Assembly (NCBI GenBank): GCA_031296215.1
Contig: JARLGE010000122.1
Coordinates: 1-32,789, forward strand
Length of the DNA stretch: 32,789 nt
Direction of reading: 5' to 3'
Origin: Occallatibacter sp.
GTDB lineage: Bacteria; Acidobacteriota; Terriglobia; Terriglobales; Acidobacteriaceae
Both the position numbers and the translations under genes were made by a program. This document shows, piece by piece, positions 24,072 through 30,803 of the stretch. The notes under the pieces are model-generated. The model was not told where the DNA came from and searched no databases. It saw nothing but the letters and a program-made list of their open reading frames with translations. Position 1 is the first letter of the stretch. The number at the start of each line of letters is the position of its first letter.

Positions 24072-25004
24072 ATGGCTACAGGAAATGTTTCGCCGGGGAC
24101 CGTTGCCGGTCGCGCCAGGACTCATTCTTTGCCGCCAGCCGGATTCGACCCGCGCACGGCATCGCCACGGGAATTGCGGCGCTACGGCCTGCCGCAGCGA
24201 CCCGATCCGTCCGCCCGCCCGCAACTGGCGGCGCTCTGGGACAAGGTTTTCTCGCTCAAGCTCACCTACATCACGCCCAGGTTTCAGCCCCTTGCGGAGC
24301 TTCTGCCCGGCGTAAAGTCCCGGGGCCCTTTGCGGGCGGCTGTTGCGCCCATCGACCTCCCGTTCTGGTCAGGCGGCGTCGTGCACGCCGCCTCCGGTCA
24401 GGCGTTCACCTGGGTGCTGGGTCAGTGGAACGTCCCGGATGTCCAGCCTCCTCCAACAAACACCGGCCAGGGCGAATTCTACTCGTTCGCCTGGATCGGT
24501 ATCGATGGAAACAGCGACGTCACCCAGATGGGGACGATTCAGTACGTAACGTCGGATGGGCACGGTAAGGTCAGCAGGAGCTGCTATGCCGTCTATGAAT
24601 GGTTCCCAAACGGCTGGACGACGATCAATAACTTCCCCGTCAACTTCGGCGACACCATGATTGGCTTGATTTGCATGGATTCCACGACCGAAGCCTCGGC
24701 GAACCTGGTAAACGTGACCACGGGTATGCACGTGTCATTTCCTTTCACCGCGCCGGGTACCACTACATCGCTGGAAAATCAGATCGAGTGGATAATGGAA
24801 CACCCGGGCGTGACCGGCGAGTCTCCGCAACTGCCAAACTTCGGCGAAATCTATTTCGATTCCGCCATGGGCGGAGGTAGTCCCAACGACTTTCTCGCTA
24901 ACGCCGGTCCCGACACCGTGATCAACATGGTGGAGAACAACGTGACGGTCGCGACCACAACCGTCGAGACACCGACGCTTATCAAAATCGCGTACACCGG
25001 CTGA
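24072..25004 (+). CDS. Peptidase family G1 (glutamic peptidase, eqolisin-like)
   Basis: G1 peptidases are acid-active endopeptidases that use a Gln/Glu pair and were first known from fungi. The catalytic region (~residues 98-265) aligns with scytalidoglutamic peptidase: WIGIDGNSDVTQMG supplies Gln152 and QIEWIMEHPG supplies Glu239, with YAVYEWFP and NLVNVTTG as conserved intermediate strands. The ~95-residue N-terminal part contains FDPRTASPRELRRYGLPQRP, which looks like a propeptide. No Sec signal peptide is visible, which is odd for this normally secreted family. GGAG at 24059-24062 supports the ATG. It sits alone between gene-poor spacers. Confidence 0.9.
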   Translation: MATGNVSPGTVAGRARTHSLPPAGFDPRTASPRELRRYGLPQRPDPSARPQLAALWDKVFSLKLTYITPRFQPLAELLPGVKSRGPLRAAVAPIDLPFWSGGVVHAASGQAFTWVLGQWNVPDVQPPPTNTGQGEFYSFAWIGIDGNSDVTQMGTIQYVTSDGHGKVSRSCYAVYEWFPNGWTTINNFPVNFGDTMIGLICMDSTTEASANLVNVTTGMHVSFPFTAPGTTTSLENQIEWIMEHPGVTGESPQLPNFGEIYFDSAMGGGSPNDFLANAGPDTVINMVENNVTVATTTVETPTLIKIAYTG

Positions 25005-25536
25005 TTGACCAGGCTGACAGTTCCGACACAAACAGCGCTGTTCATTGCCATCATAGCGGCGACCACCGCCGGTCCCTGTCCGAATGTGCCCGTTGCGTGC
25101 CCTCGAATGGGATCCCCATCCTGCCCGATTACGCGATTACGAACTTCCCGTGAGTGACCGCCACCGGCAAGGACCCCAAAAGTGGGTTATGTCCGAGTTG
25201 GCGACGATCCGCCAGGAATCAAGTTACCGACCGCAATGCGGGCGGTATTCAGTCGCGAGCTAGAAGCGCAAATATCAATGGGAAAGTCGCCCGTTCAGGA
25301 GGCGTCCATGAAGATTCTTCGCTCAGTGAATCGCAGGGGCCTCGGTACCGAGTCCATCGGATTCTATGCCCTCCTGAAGCCCAACAGGTGGTTCCCGGCA
25401 TCGCGCCTGCCGGCACATATCATCTCGGCCGGGCAGTCTATGCGGTGACAATGAGGCTGTTGCCAGTCACGTCCACAAAAAGCTGGGCAGCGGGATTTTC
25501 GTCCCGCCGCCCTGGCTCACACCGACCAGCTCTGGC
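25005..25536. other. Gene-poor spacer, 532 nt
   Basis: No recognisable gene remnant is seen after translating the forward and reverse frames by eye. The only feature with translational support is the 46-codon frame at 25308-25448, which is preceded by a perfect AGGAGG. The spacer separates the G1 peptidase gene from the converging secreted-protein gene. Confidence 0.5.
25308..25448 (+). CDS. Possible small ORF, 46 residues
   Basis: An ATG at 25308 is preceded by AGGAGG (25297-25302) at 5-nt spacing. It opens a 46-residue basic frame (starts MKILRSVNRRG, ends SAGQSMR) with no membrane helix, signal peptide or known motif. The ribosome-binding site is better than that of most genes nearby, which is the sole reason to list it. 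It may be chance. Confidence 0.25.
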   Translation: MKILRSVNRRGLGTESIGFYALLKPNRWFPASRLPAHIISAGQSMR

Positions 25537-26187
25537 TCAGAGCAGATCACTCACCTCCGTGTTCAGGGTGACGCGCGTTCCGGTCACCTGACCGACGATG
25601 TGAGCGGTCAAGTTCCCGGAAGTGTCGTGAGCATCCAGCGTAAATGTCCCGACGAAGTGCTTCCCGTCTGGGCTCAGGACGATCGTTTCGCGGATTTGCG
25701 TCGGGCCGATTGGGTTGCCGATCCCCGCGGGCGCGTTGGCGGTGTCGTTGGCGCCCCAGGTGATGTGATTGACCACGTATCTGGATGGTCCGGTTTTTTC
25801 CCATACGCCCATGCAGAAATTCCCGTCCTGCGGAGGCCGTCCGGAATTCATAAGCTCCGTCTTGTCGCCATGCAACACGACAAGGGCGTTATCGATTGGT
25901 GTGCCGTCGGGCGGACCGCCGCCGTTGCCCTTGGCTGTGAACAGCACGTGCCACATTCCCACGACAGGCTCGTCGTCGGCATCGTTGTCGCTCACCGTCT
26001 TGAAGCCGAGCGGATAAGACGCTGCTGCGAAGTGCGCCTTTCCCGGCGACGGGTCCATAAGGCGCCAACTGGCAGGCGCCGCATGGAGCAAAGGGGAAGA
26101 ACCGCATTGTGCACCGGCATTGGAAACGAATGCCGTACCGAATAGGATCGCGCCGAAGACTGCGATCGCGTGGCCTGTAATTTTCAT
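25537..26187 (-). CDS. Secreted protein of unknown function
   Basis: The 216-residue product has a clear signal peptide (MKITGHAIAVFGAILFG start, cleavage after SNAGA near residue 26), so it is exported. The mature part has repeated beta-strand-like stretches (VVGMWHVLFTAKG, NALVVLHGD, FCMGVWEKTG, HFVGTFTLDAHD, HIVGQVTGTRV). These suggest a single beta-rich domain, but no known family or catalytic motif is recognised. GAGGAGG precedes the ATG at a normal distance. It diverges from the winged-helix/TPR regulator across a 201-nt spacer carrying three 11-bp-spaced repeats, so it is a likely target of that regulator. Confidence 0.75.
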   Translation of the reverse strand: MKITGHAIAVFGAILFGTAFVSNAGAQCGSSPLLHAAPASWRLMDPSPGKAHFAAASYPLGFKTVSDNDADDEPVVGMWHVLFTAKGNGGGPPDGTPIDNALVVLHGDKTELMNSGRPPQDGNFCMGVWEKTGPSRYVVNHITWGANDTANAPAGIGNPIGPTQIRETIVLSPDGKHFVGTFTLDAHDTSGNLTAHIVGQVTGTRVTLNTEVSDLL

Positions 26188-26267
26188 TTCGACCTCCTCG
26201 TCAGCCGGTTTGACCAGCTCGCACCCCAGATAACAGGGGCAACGCCGTTGAAGGCAATGGAGCCGAC

Positions 26268-26295
26268 GTGAACTCGTTGTGAACTTTTGGTGAAC
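26268..26295. promoter_or_regulatory. Triple direct-repeat operator, GTGAAC at 11-bp period
   Basis: GTGAAC occurs at 26268, 26279 and 26290, exactly 11 bp apart; the first two extend to GTGAACT. Seven-base direct repeats with 4-bp spacers are the architecture of PhoB-type boxes, bound in tandem by OmpR/PhoB winged-helix domains. The adjacent gene encodes such a domain. The site lies about 50-80 bp upstream of the -10-like TATACT at 26346, a position suited to activation. Confidence 0.6.
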
Positions 26296-26345
26296 CTATA
26301 ACCGGTTGAAACCAAAGCCATTGCTGGAAATGACTGAAACTGGGC

Positions 26346-26351
26346 TATACT
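26346..26351 (+). promoter_or_regulatory. -10 promoter element of the winged-helix/TPR regulator gene
   Basis: TATACT is a near-consensus sigma70 -10 hexamer about 37 nt before the GTG start. The best -35 candidate (TTGCTG at 26321) is spaced 19 nt, weaker than ideal, consistent with a promoter that needs an activator. Confidence 0.45.
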
Positions 26352-26388
26352 ACTGCGGACGTAAACCCACCTTCCCCAAGACCTAAAT

Positions 26389-28332
26389 GTGACCAAGTTC
26401 ATGGAATTCGAGCTGGACCGGGACCGCTATGAATTGCGCCGGAGCGGCCGCGCGGTCAAGCTCGAAAGAATGCCGATGGAGCTTTTGATCCTTCTGGTGG
26501 CGAAGAAGGGGCACCTGGTCACCCGGCTGGAAATCATCGAATGCCTGTGGGGAAACGAAGTCTTCATCGACAGCGAGCACGGAATCAACACCGCGGTTCG
26601 CAAGCTGCGCCAAGCCCTCCGCGATGACCCGGAAAAGCCCCGCTTTGTGGAGACGGTGACCGGCAAGGGCTACCGGTTCGTTGCGCAGGCGACCGAAGTC
26701 GATGAGGCCGCCGCAGCAGCGGAGGTTCCCAAAATTGTCAGAGCGCGGAACGGTCGCTCGCCCGAGCCGGCGGTTGTCGTCACCGGAATCGAGGAAGCAG
26801 AACCGGATAACATCGTGCAGGCTGCCCCGGTCCTCCCCGCACAGGAATCGAGCCGCCATCGGAGCCTGGTCCTGGTGGCTGTTGGTTCATTGGTCGCGCT
26901 CGGACTGATTGCCATCGCCATAAGTTGGGTCAGGTTCGATTGGAGTGAGAGGTTTTTCAATCGCAGCGCACAACTCAAGATCGAGTCGCTTGCCGTGATC
27001 CCACTGGAAAACTTCTCCGGTGATCCGGGCCAAGACTATTTCGCGGATGGGATGACCGATGAACTGATCACAATGCTGGCCAAGAATTCAACGCTGCGCA
27101 TCATTTCGCGGACCTCGGTGATGCAGTACAAAGGGGTACACCGGCCGGTGCGCGACATCGCGAAGGAGCTTGGCGTCGATGGAATTCTGGAGGGCTCGGT
27201 TGCGCGCTCCGGAAATACAGTGCATATGACCCTGCAACTGATCCACGCACCGACTGACACGCACATATGGGCTGATAGTTACGACCGGGATAGGGAGACC
27301 GAGGTTTCCCTGCCGCTGGACGCGGCGCGGACGATTGCGGCTCGATTGAAAAAGCTCTCCGGGCTGGCTGGTCCAAGAATCCAGGTCAACCCCGAGGCTC
27401 ACGACGCTTATCTTCGAGGAATGTACCTGTGGGACGTCGGAGACACGGAGGGGTCGGGCGGCTACTTTAAGAAAGCGGTGGCCCTCCAGCCCGACTACGC
27501 GCTCGGCTGGAGCGGACTGTCAAATTATTACGGGCAGAAAGGAATGCAGGAAGGACCTGATCAGCAAGCATCCTTTGCCCAGGGCGAGTCAGCCGCCATC
27601 AAGGCGTTGCAACTGGACGATTCGCTCGCAGAAGCGCACTACGCAAGGGCGGGCATGTACTGGGTGTTCAGCTGGAACTGGGCGCAGGCCGATATGGAAT
27701 CAGCCAGGGCGGTAGAGCTTAGTCCGGACCTGGCCGAAGCACATCATGTGCGGTCGTATGTTCTAACCGTGCTCAACCGCATGGATGAGGCGTTGGCAGA
27801 GCAGAAGAGATCAACAGATCTTGATCAATTTACCCAACCATGGGGCTTGGCTCGAGCGCTTATTCGCCAACACCAATTCGATGCCGCGGCAGAGGATCTC
27901 CAAATGCGCCTTCATGTCAACCCGAACGACGGTGACTTATACGAAATGCTTGCCCAGGCCTATAGGTGTAAAGGCATGGAGAAGGAAGCCGCGCAAGCGC
28001 TTCAAAAGCAACAGTTAGCCACTGGACGCGAAGCCTTCGCCGCCGCCATGAAACATGCGTTTGAGCATGGCGGGTACAAGGCGGTACTCGAACTCCAGCT
28101 CAACGACCTGAAAACGCAAGCCGCCAAAAAGTATGTTCCGCCTTTGCAGTTCGCTTTCATCTATGCGCGTTTAGGCCGCAAGGAAGAGACGCTTCAGTTT
28201 CTTGAGCAGGCATACCGGGCGCACTCTCCTCATTTGACTTTTGTACAGCATGAGCCGGATTTTGACTTTTTGCACTCCGATGATCGCTATCGCGCGATCG
28301 TGCGGCAAGTGGGCCTGCCGCCCGCGTATTAG
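26389..28332 (+). CDS. Membrane-bound winged-helix regulator with TolB-like and TPR domains
   Basis: The 647-residue protein has a CadC-like layout. An OmpR/PhoB-type winged helix (residues ~5-100, ending FVETVTGKGYRFVAQ) is followed by a polar linker and one membrane helix (LVLVAVGSLVALGLIAIAI, ~160-178). Next is a TolB-like/FlgO-type domain (~192-310: LAVIPLENFSGDP, DGMTDELITML, VDGILEGSVARSG), and then several TPR-like helical repeats (~335-600). It would read a periplasmic or membrane signal and bind DNA from the inner face. The start is GTG at 26389; an ATG four codons later is an alternative, and neither has a clear ribosome-binding site. Direct repeats upstream are the likely binding site. 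Confidence 0.88.
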   Translation: MTKFMEFELDRDRYELRRSGRAVKLERMPMELLILLVAKKGHLVTRLEIIECLWGNEVFIDSEHGINTAVRKLRQALRDDPEKPRFVETVTGKGYRFVAQATEVDEAAAAAEVPKIVRARNGRSPEPAVVVTGIEEAEPDNIVQAAPVLPAQESSRHRSLVLVAVGSLVALGLIAIAISWVRFDWSERFFNRSAQLKIESLAVIPLENFSGDPGQDYFADGMTDELITMLAKNSTLRIISRTSVMQYKGVHRPVRDIAKELGVDGILEGSVARSGNTVHMTLQLIHAPTDTHIWADSYDRDRETEVSLPLDAARTIAARLKKLSGLAGPRIQVNPEAHDAYLRGMYLWDVGDTEGSGGYFKKAVALQPDYALGWSGLSNYYGQKGMQEGPDQQASFAQGESAAIKALQLDDSLAEAHYARAGMYWVFSWNWAQADMESARAVELSPDLAEAHHVRSYVLTVLNRMDEALAEQKRSTDLDQFTQPWGLARALIRQHQFDAAAEDLQMRLHVNPNDGDLYEMLAQAYRCKGMEKEAAQALQKQQLATGREAFAAAMKHAFEHGGYKAVLELQLNDLKTQAAKKYVPPLQFAFIYARLGRKEETLQFLEQAYRAHSPHLTFVQHEPDFDFLHSDDRYRAIVRQVGLPPAY

Positions 28333-28830
28333 CTTCCCGACGCTGCGATTGGGTTGGACCGCCAAAAAACCACCAGCGCACTTATCGCCAATTAACCCGT
28401 AGTCGGTCGCCGCCGAGCATCCCGGAAAGAATACTCGGGCCAACCCGGATTGAGATTGCCGAAAGCTCAAGCAGCAATGGCAAATGTCCATGCGTTGACC
28501 ATTTGCGGCTTCGAAGGACCTGATCCCGGGAGTATGACCGGCAACCCGGAACCGGCTACCCGGAAGTTACCGATTGATCACCATATCCACACGGCTCTGG
28601 CGCGGAGGATGCTTTGGGGCTCCGCTACGCGGTTGCCTGGCGCCTCAACCTTGAGTCGGATTGCGGCATTCGATTCGCTCAGCAAGACGGCCTAGTGAAG
28701 AGGCGCGGACTCGTGGGGGCGACGACGGTGGAAGACTCACCCGATACTGATCTTGTAGATTCCTCTGGACTTCGATGGCGTTGACGGAAGACTTCGGCGC
28801 GGCGAGCAAGATTTTTCACTTTTGCTTAGC
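28333..28830. other. Gene-poor spacer, about 500 nt
   Basis: No supported gene is seen. An open frame at 28450-28695 lacks a ribosome-binding site and any motif. A perfect 7-bp inverted pair, GCAAATG (28480-28486) and CATTTGC (28500-28506), forms a small stem. The end of the spacer becomes AT-rich and merges with the BlaI-type promoter/operator. Confidence 0.55.
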
Positions 28831-28846
28831 AACTAAATGATTAGTT
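28831..28846. promoter_or_regulatory. BlaI-type operator upstream of blaI
   Basis: AACTAA-ATGA-TTAGTT is a perfect inverted repeat with 6-bp arms and 4-bp spacer in an AT-rich patch just before the BlaI-family gene. It probably overlaps the promoter. A nearly identical palindrome, sharing the preceding GC, occurs at 30815-30830 at the start of htrA. Confidence 0.6.
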
Positions 28847-28904
28847 CAGCGTCTGAAAGTGCATGGAGTACGGAAGCCCGGCTTCCCTGCTCCGCGCATT
28901 CTTC

Positions 28905-29339
28905 ATGCCTCCCAAACGATCCAATACGCTGACCCCCGCCGAGTTGCGGCTGATGAAGGTCCTTTGGGACCGCGGCGAATCCACCGTCGCCGAGATGGTG
29001 ACGGCGATCGCCGACGACGGCGAGCTGGCTTATACATCCGTTCTGACCACCATCCGCATCCTCGAAACCAAGGGCTACGTGAGCCACCGGCAAGAGGGCC
29101 GGGCGTTTCTCTTTAGCTCTTCGGTCGGCGAGCAGGAGGCGGGACGGTCGGAGGTTCGGCAGGTGCTCTCGCGGTTCTTCGGCAACTCCAGGGAGCGGCT
29201 GCTGCTCTCGCTGCTGGGCGACGAGGAGATCAGCTCCGAGGAGCTGAAGCGGCTCAAGGAAGCCATTGCGTTGGCGCCGGACGACGAGGAGCGGGAAGCC
29301 GAAAACGACATCGAGAACCACAAAATGGAGGCGAGCTAG
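28905..29339 (+). CDS. BlaI/MecI/CopY-family transcriptional repressor
   Basis: The product (144 residues from this start) has the BlaI-family winged helix: LTPAELRLMKVLWDRGESTVAEM, YTSVLTTIRILETKGYVSHRQEGRA. A C-terminal dimerisation region follows (EVRQVLSRFFGNS, LLSLLGDEEISSEEL). These repressors bind palindromes and are removed when a partner M56 metalloprotease is activated. The frame is open from an ATG at 28863. The ATG at 28905 is preferred because family members normally begin a few residues before the LTPAELRLM segment; neither start has a strong ribosome-binding site. The stop codon directly abuts the M56 start, so the two are coupled. Confidence 0.9.
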   Translation: MPPKRSNTLTPAELRLMKVLWDRGESTVAEMVTAIADDGELAYTSVLTTIRILETKGYVSHRQEGRAFLFSSSVGEQEAGRSEVRQVLSRFFGNSRERLLLSLLGDEEISSEELKRLKEAIALAPDDEEREAENDIENHKMEAS

Positions 29340-30725
29340 ATGGAAGCGGTCTTTCATTGGGGCTCATGGCTTCATTTGAGCTCAGGGTTTGCCGCGACGG
29401 CGGTGAGTACGCTGGTTTCCGCCACCTGGGAGGGCGCGGTGCTGGCCTGCGGCGTGCTGCTGTGCCTGCGCCTCTTCCCCGGCCTGAACGCGGCGGCGCG
29501 GTCGGTGGTGTGGATGAATGTCTTTCTGCTGCTTGTGCTGCTGCACTTTGTGCCGGCCATGGGAGCGCATGGGACTGCAGGATTTGCCGCGCGGCCGGCG
29601 GCGTTGCAGTTGGACCAGAAGTGGAGTTTGTCGATTGCCGGCGTTTGGGTGGGACTCTCGCTGCTACGCGCCGCGCTGTTAATCGCTAGCGCCGTTCGCT
29701 CCCTCGGCCTGGCGCGGCGGGCTGCTCCGGTTGCAGTTGTCGATACGTTGCGGGCGCTTCTCCAGATCAGGACCGCCCACGGAAAGGCGCGGCGCTCCGC
29801 CGAGCTTTGCACTTCCTCGGAAGTCGAGCGTCCCAGCGTTTTCGGATTCTTCCATCCGCGCATTCTTTTGCCGCCGGCCTTGATGGCGCGGCTCACCGCG
29901 GAAGAACTCAGGCAAGTGGTGATCCACGAGATGGAGCATCTGCGCCGCGGCGACGATTGGACCAACCTGGCGCAGAAGCTGGCGCTGGTGCTGTTCCCGC
30001 TGAACCCGGCTTTGCTGTGGGTGGAGCGTCGGCTGTGCGCGGAGCGCGAGCTGGCCTGCGATGACAGCGTGCTGCGCTCGACGTGCGGGCGCAAGGCTTA
30101 CGCCATCTGCCTGACGCGGCTGGCCGAGTACTCCATGGTTTGCCGCAGCCTGTCGCTGGTGCTGGGCGCATGGGAGCGCCAATCGGAACTGGTGCGGCGC
30201 GTACACCGCATCCTGCGGCGGCCCAGTGAGGGGATGAGCGGCAGGCAAGCGGCGGCTCTGACGGCCTGCCTGATGGCCGGTGTGCTGGCCGGCGGTGCGG
30301 TCCTGGCGCGCAGTCCGCGGCTGGTGAGTTTTGTTCCGGGTGCACCGGCGACAGCGCAGGCGCGGGTTTTGCCGGACTCCGATTTTCGCCCCATGAACCT
30401 GCTGCAAACCGGTGTATCGGCGCAGAGGGTGAAGGCGGTGATGACGCCGGCGGCGCTTCCATCAACATCCGCGGCAAAGCCGGTGCGGAAGAACGCCGCA
30501 ATGCGCAGAGCCGCGCGGCCCGCTATCGAGCAGCAGCAAACGTGGTTGGTGATGACGGAGTGGAGTGACGGCGAGGCTGCGCCGCAGTTGGTGTTCACCG
30601 TCGAGCGCGGGATTCGAGTTTCCCCCAATCAAGCCCATTGGCAAGAACCCGATCGATTTCAGCAGAATCAACCTCGGTATGCCGCCCTTCCGCTTCCGAA
30701 TGGATGGCTGATCGTCGAGATTTAG
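29340..30725 (+). CDS. M56-family (BlaR1-like) membrane metallopeptidase
   Basis: The 461-residue protein has N-terminal membrane helices (~residues 15-45, ~57-75, ~97-120) and then a cytoplasmic zinc-metallopeptidase segment. This has the HExxH motif HEMEH (196-200) and the downstream glutamate motif ERELACDDSVL. A further helix (~300-320) leads to an extracytoplasmic tail of about 140 residues. In BlaR1/MecR1 this tail is a penicillin-binding sensor; here it is short and has no SxxK/KTG motifs, so the signal is probably not a beta-lactam. It starts on the base after the repressor's stop codon. Its expected role is to inactivate the BlaI-type repressor on signal. Confidence 0.88.
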   Translation: MEAVFHWGSWLHLSSGFAATAVSTLVSATWEGAVLACGVLLCLRLFPGLNAAARSVVWMNVFLLLVLLHFVPAMGAHGTAGFAARPAALQLDQKWSLSIAGVWVGLSLLRAALLIASAVRSLGLARRAAPVAVVDTLRALLQIRTAHGKARRSAELCTSSEVERPSVFGFFHPRILLPPALMARLTAEELRQVVIHEMEHLRRGDDWTNLAQKLALVLFPLNPALLWVERRLCAERELACDDSVLRSTCGRKAYAICLTRLAEYSMVCRSLSLVLGAWERQSELVRRVHRILRRPSEGMSGRQAAALTACLMAGVLAGGAVLARSPRLVSFVPGAPATAQARVLPDSDFRPMNLLQTGVSAQRVKAVMTPAALPSTSAAKPVRKNAAMRRAARPAIEQQQTWLVMTEWSDGEAAPQLVFTVERGIRVSPNQAHWQEPDRFQQNQPRYAALPLPNGWLIVEI

Positions 30726-30728
30726 AGC

Positions 30729-30759
30729 GCAACGCCTTAGGCAAAAGCCGCGGCGTTGC
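30729..30759 (+). other. Intercistronic stem-loop between M56 and htrA
   Basis: GCAACGCC and GGCGTTGC form a perfect 8-bp outer stem, with GGC-AAAA-GCC forming a tetraloop inner stem. No U-tract follows, so it is more likely an mRNA processing or stability element, or a weak attenuator, than a full terminator. Confidence 0.45.
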
Positions 30760-30803
30760 CCAATCCAGGAAAACCCTCAACACGAACAAGGAGAAGACGA
30801 ACC

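Noticed and set aside
28450-28695. 81-codon plus-strand frame after the TPR regulator
   Set aside because: No ribosome-binding site, no hydrophobic or domain pattern, and composition like non-coding DNA.
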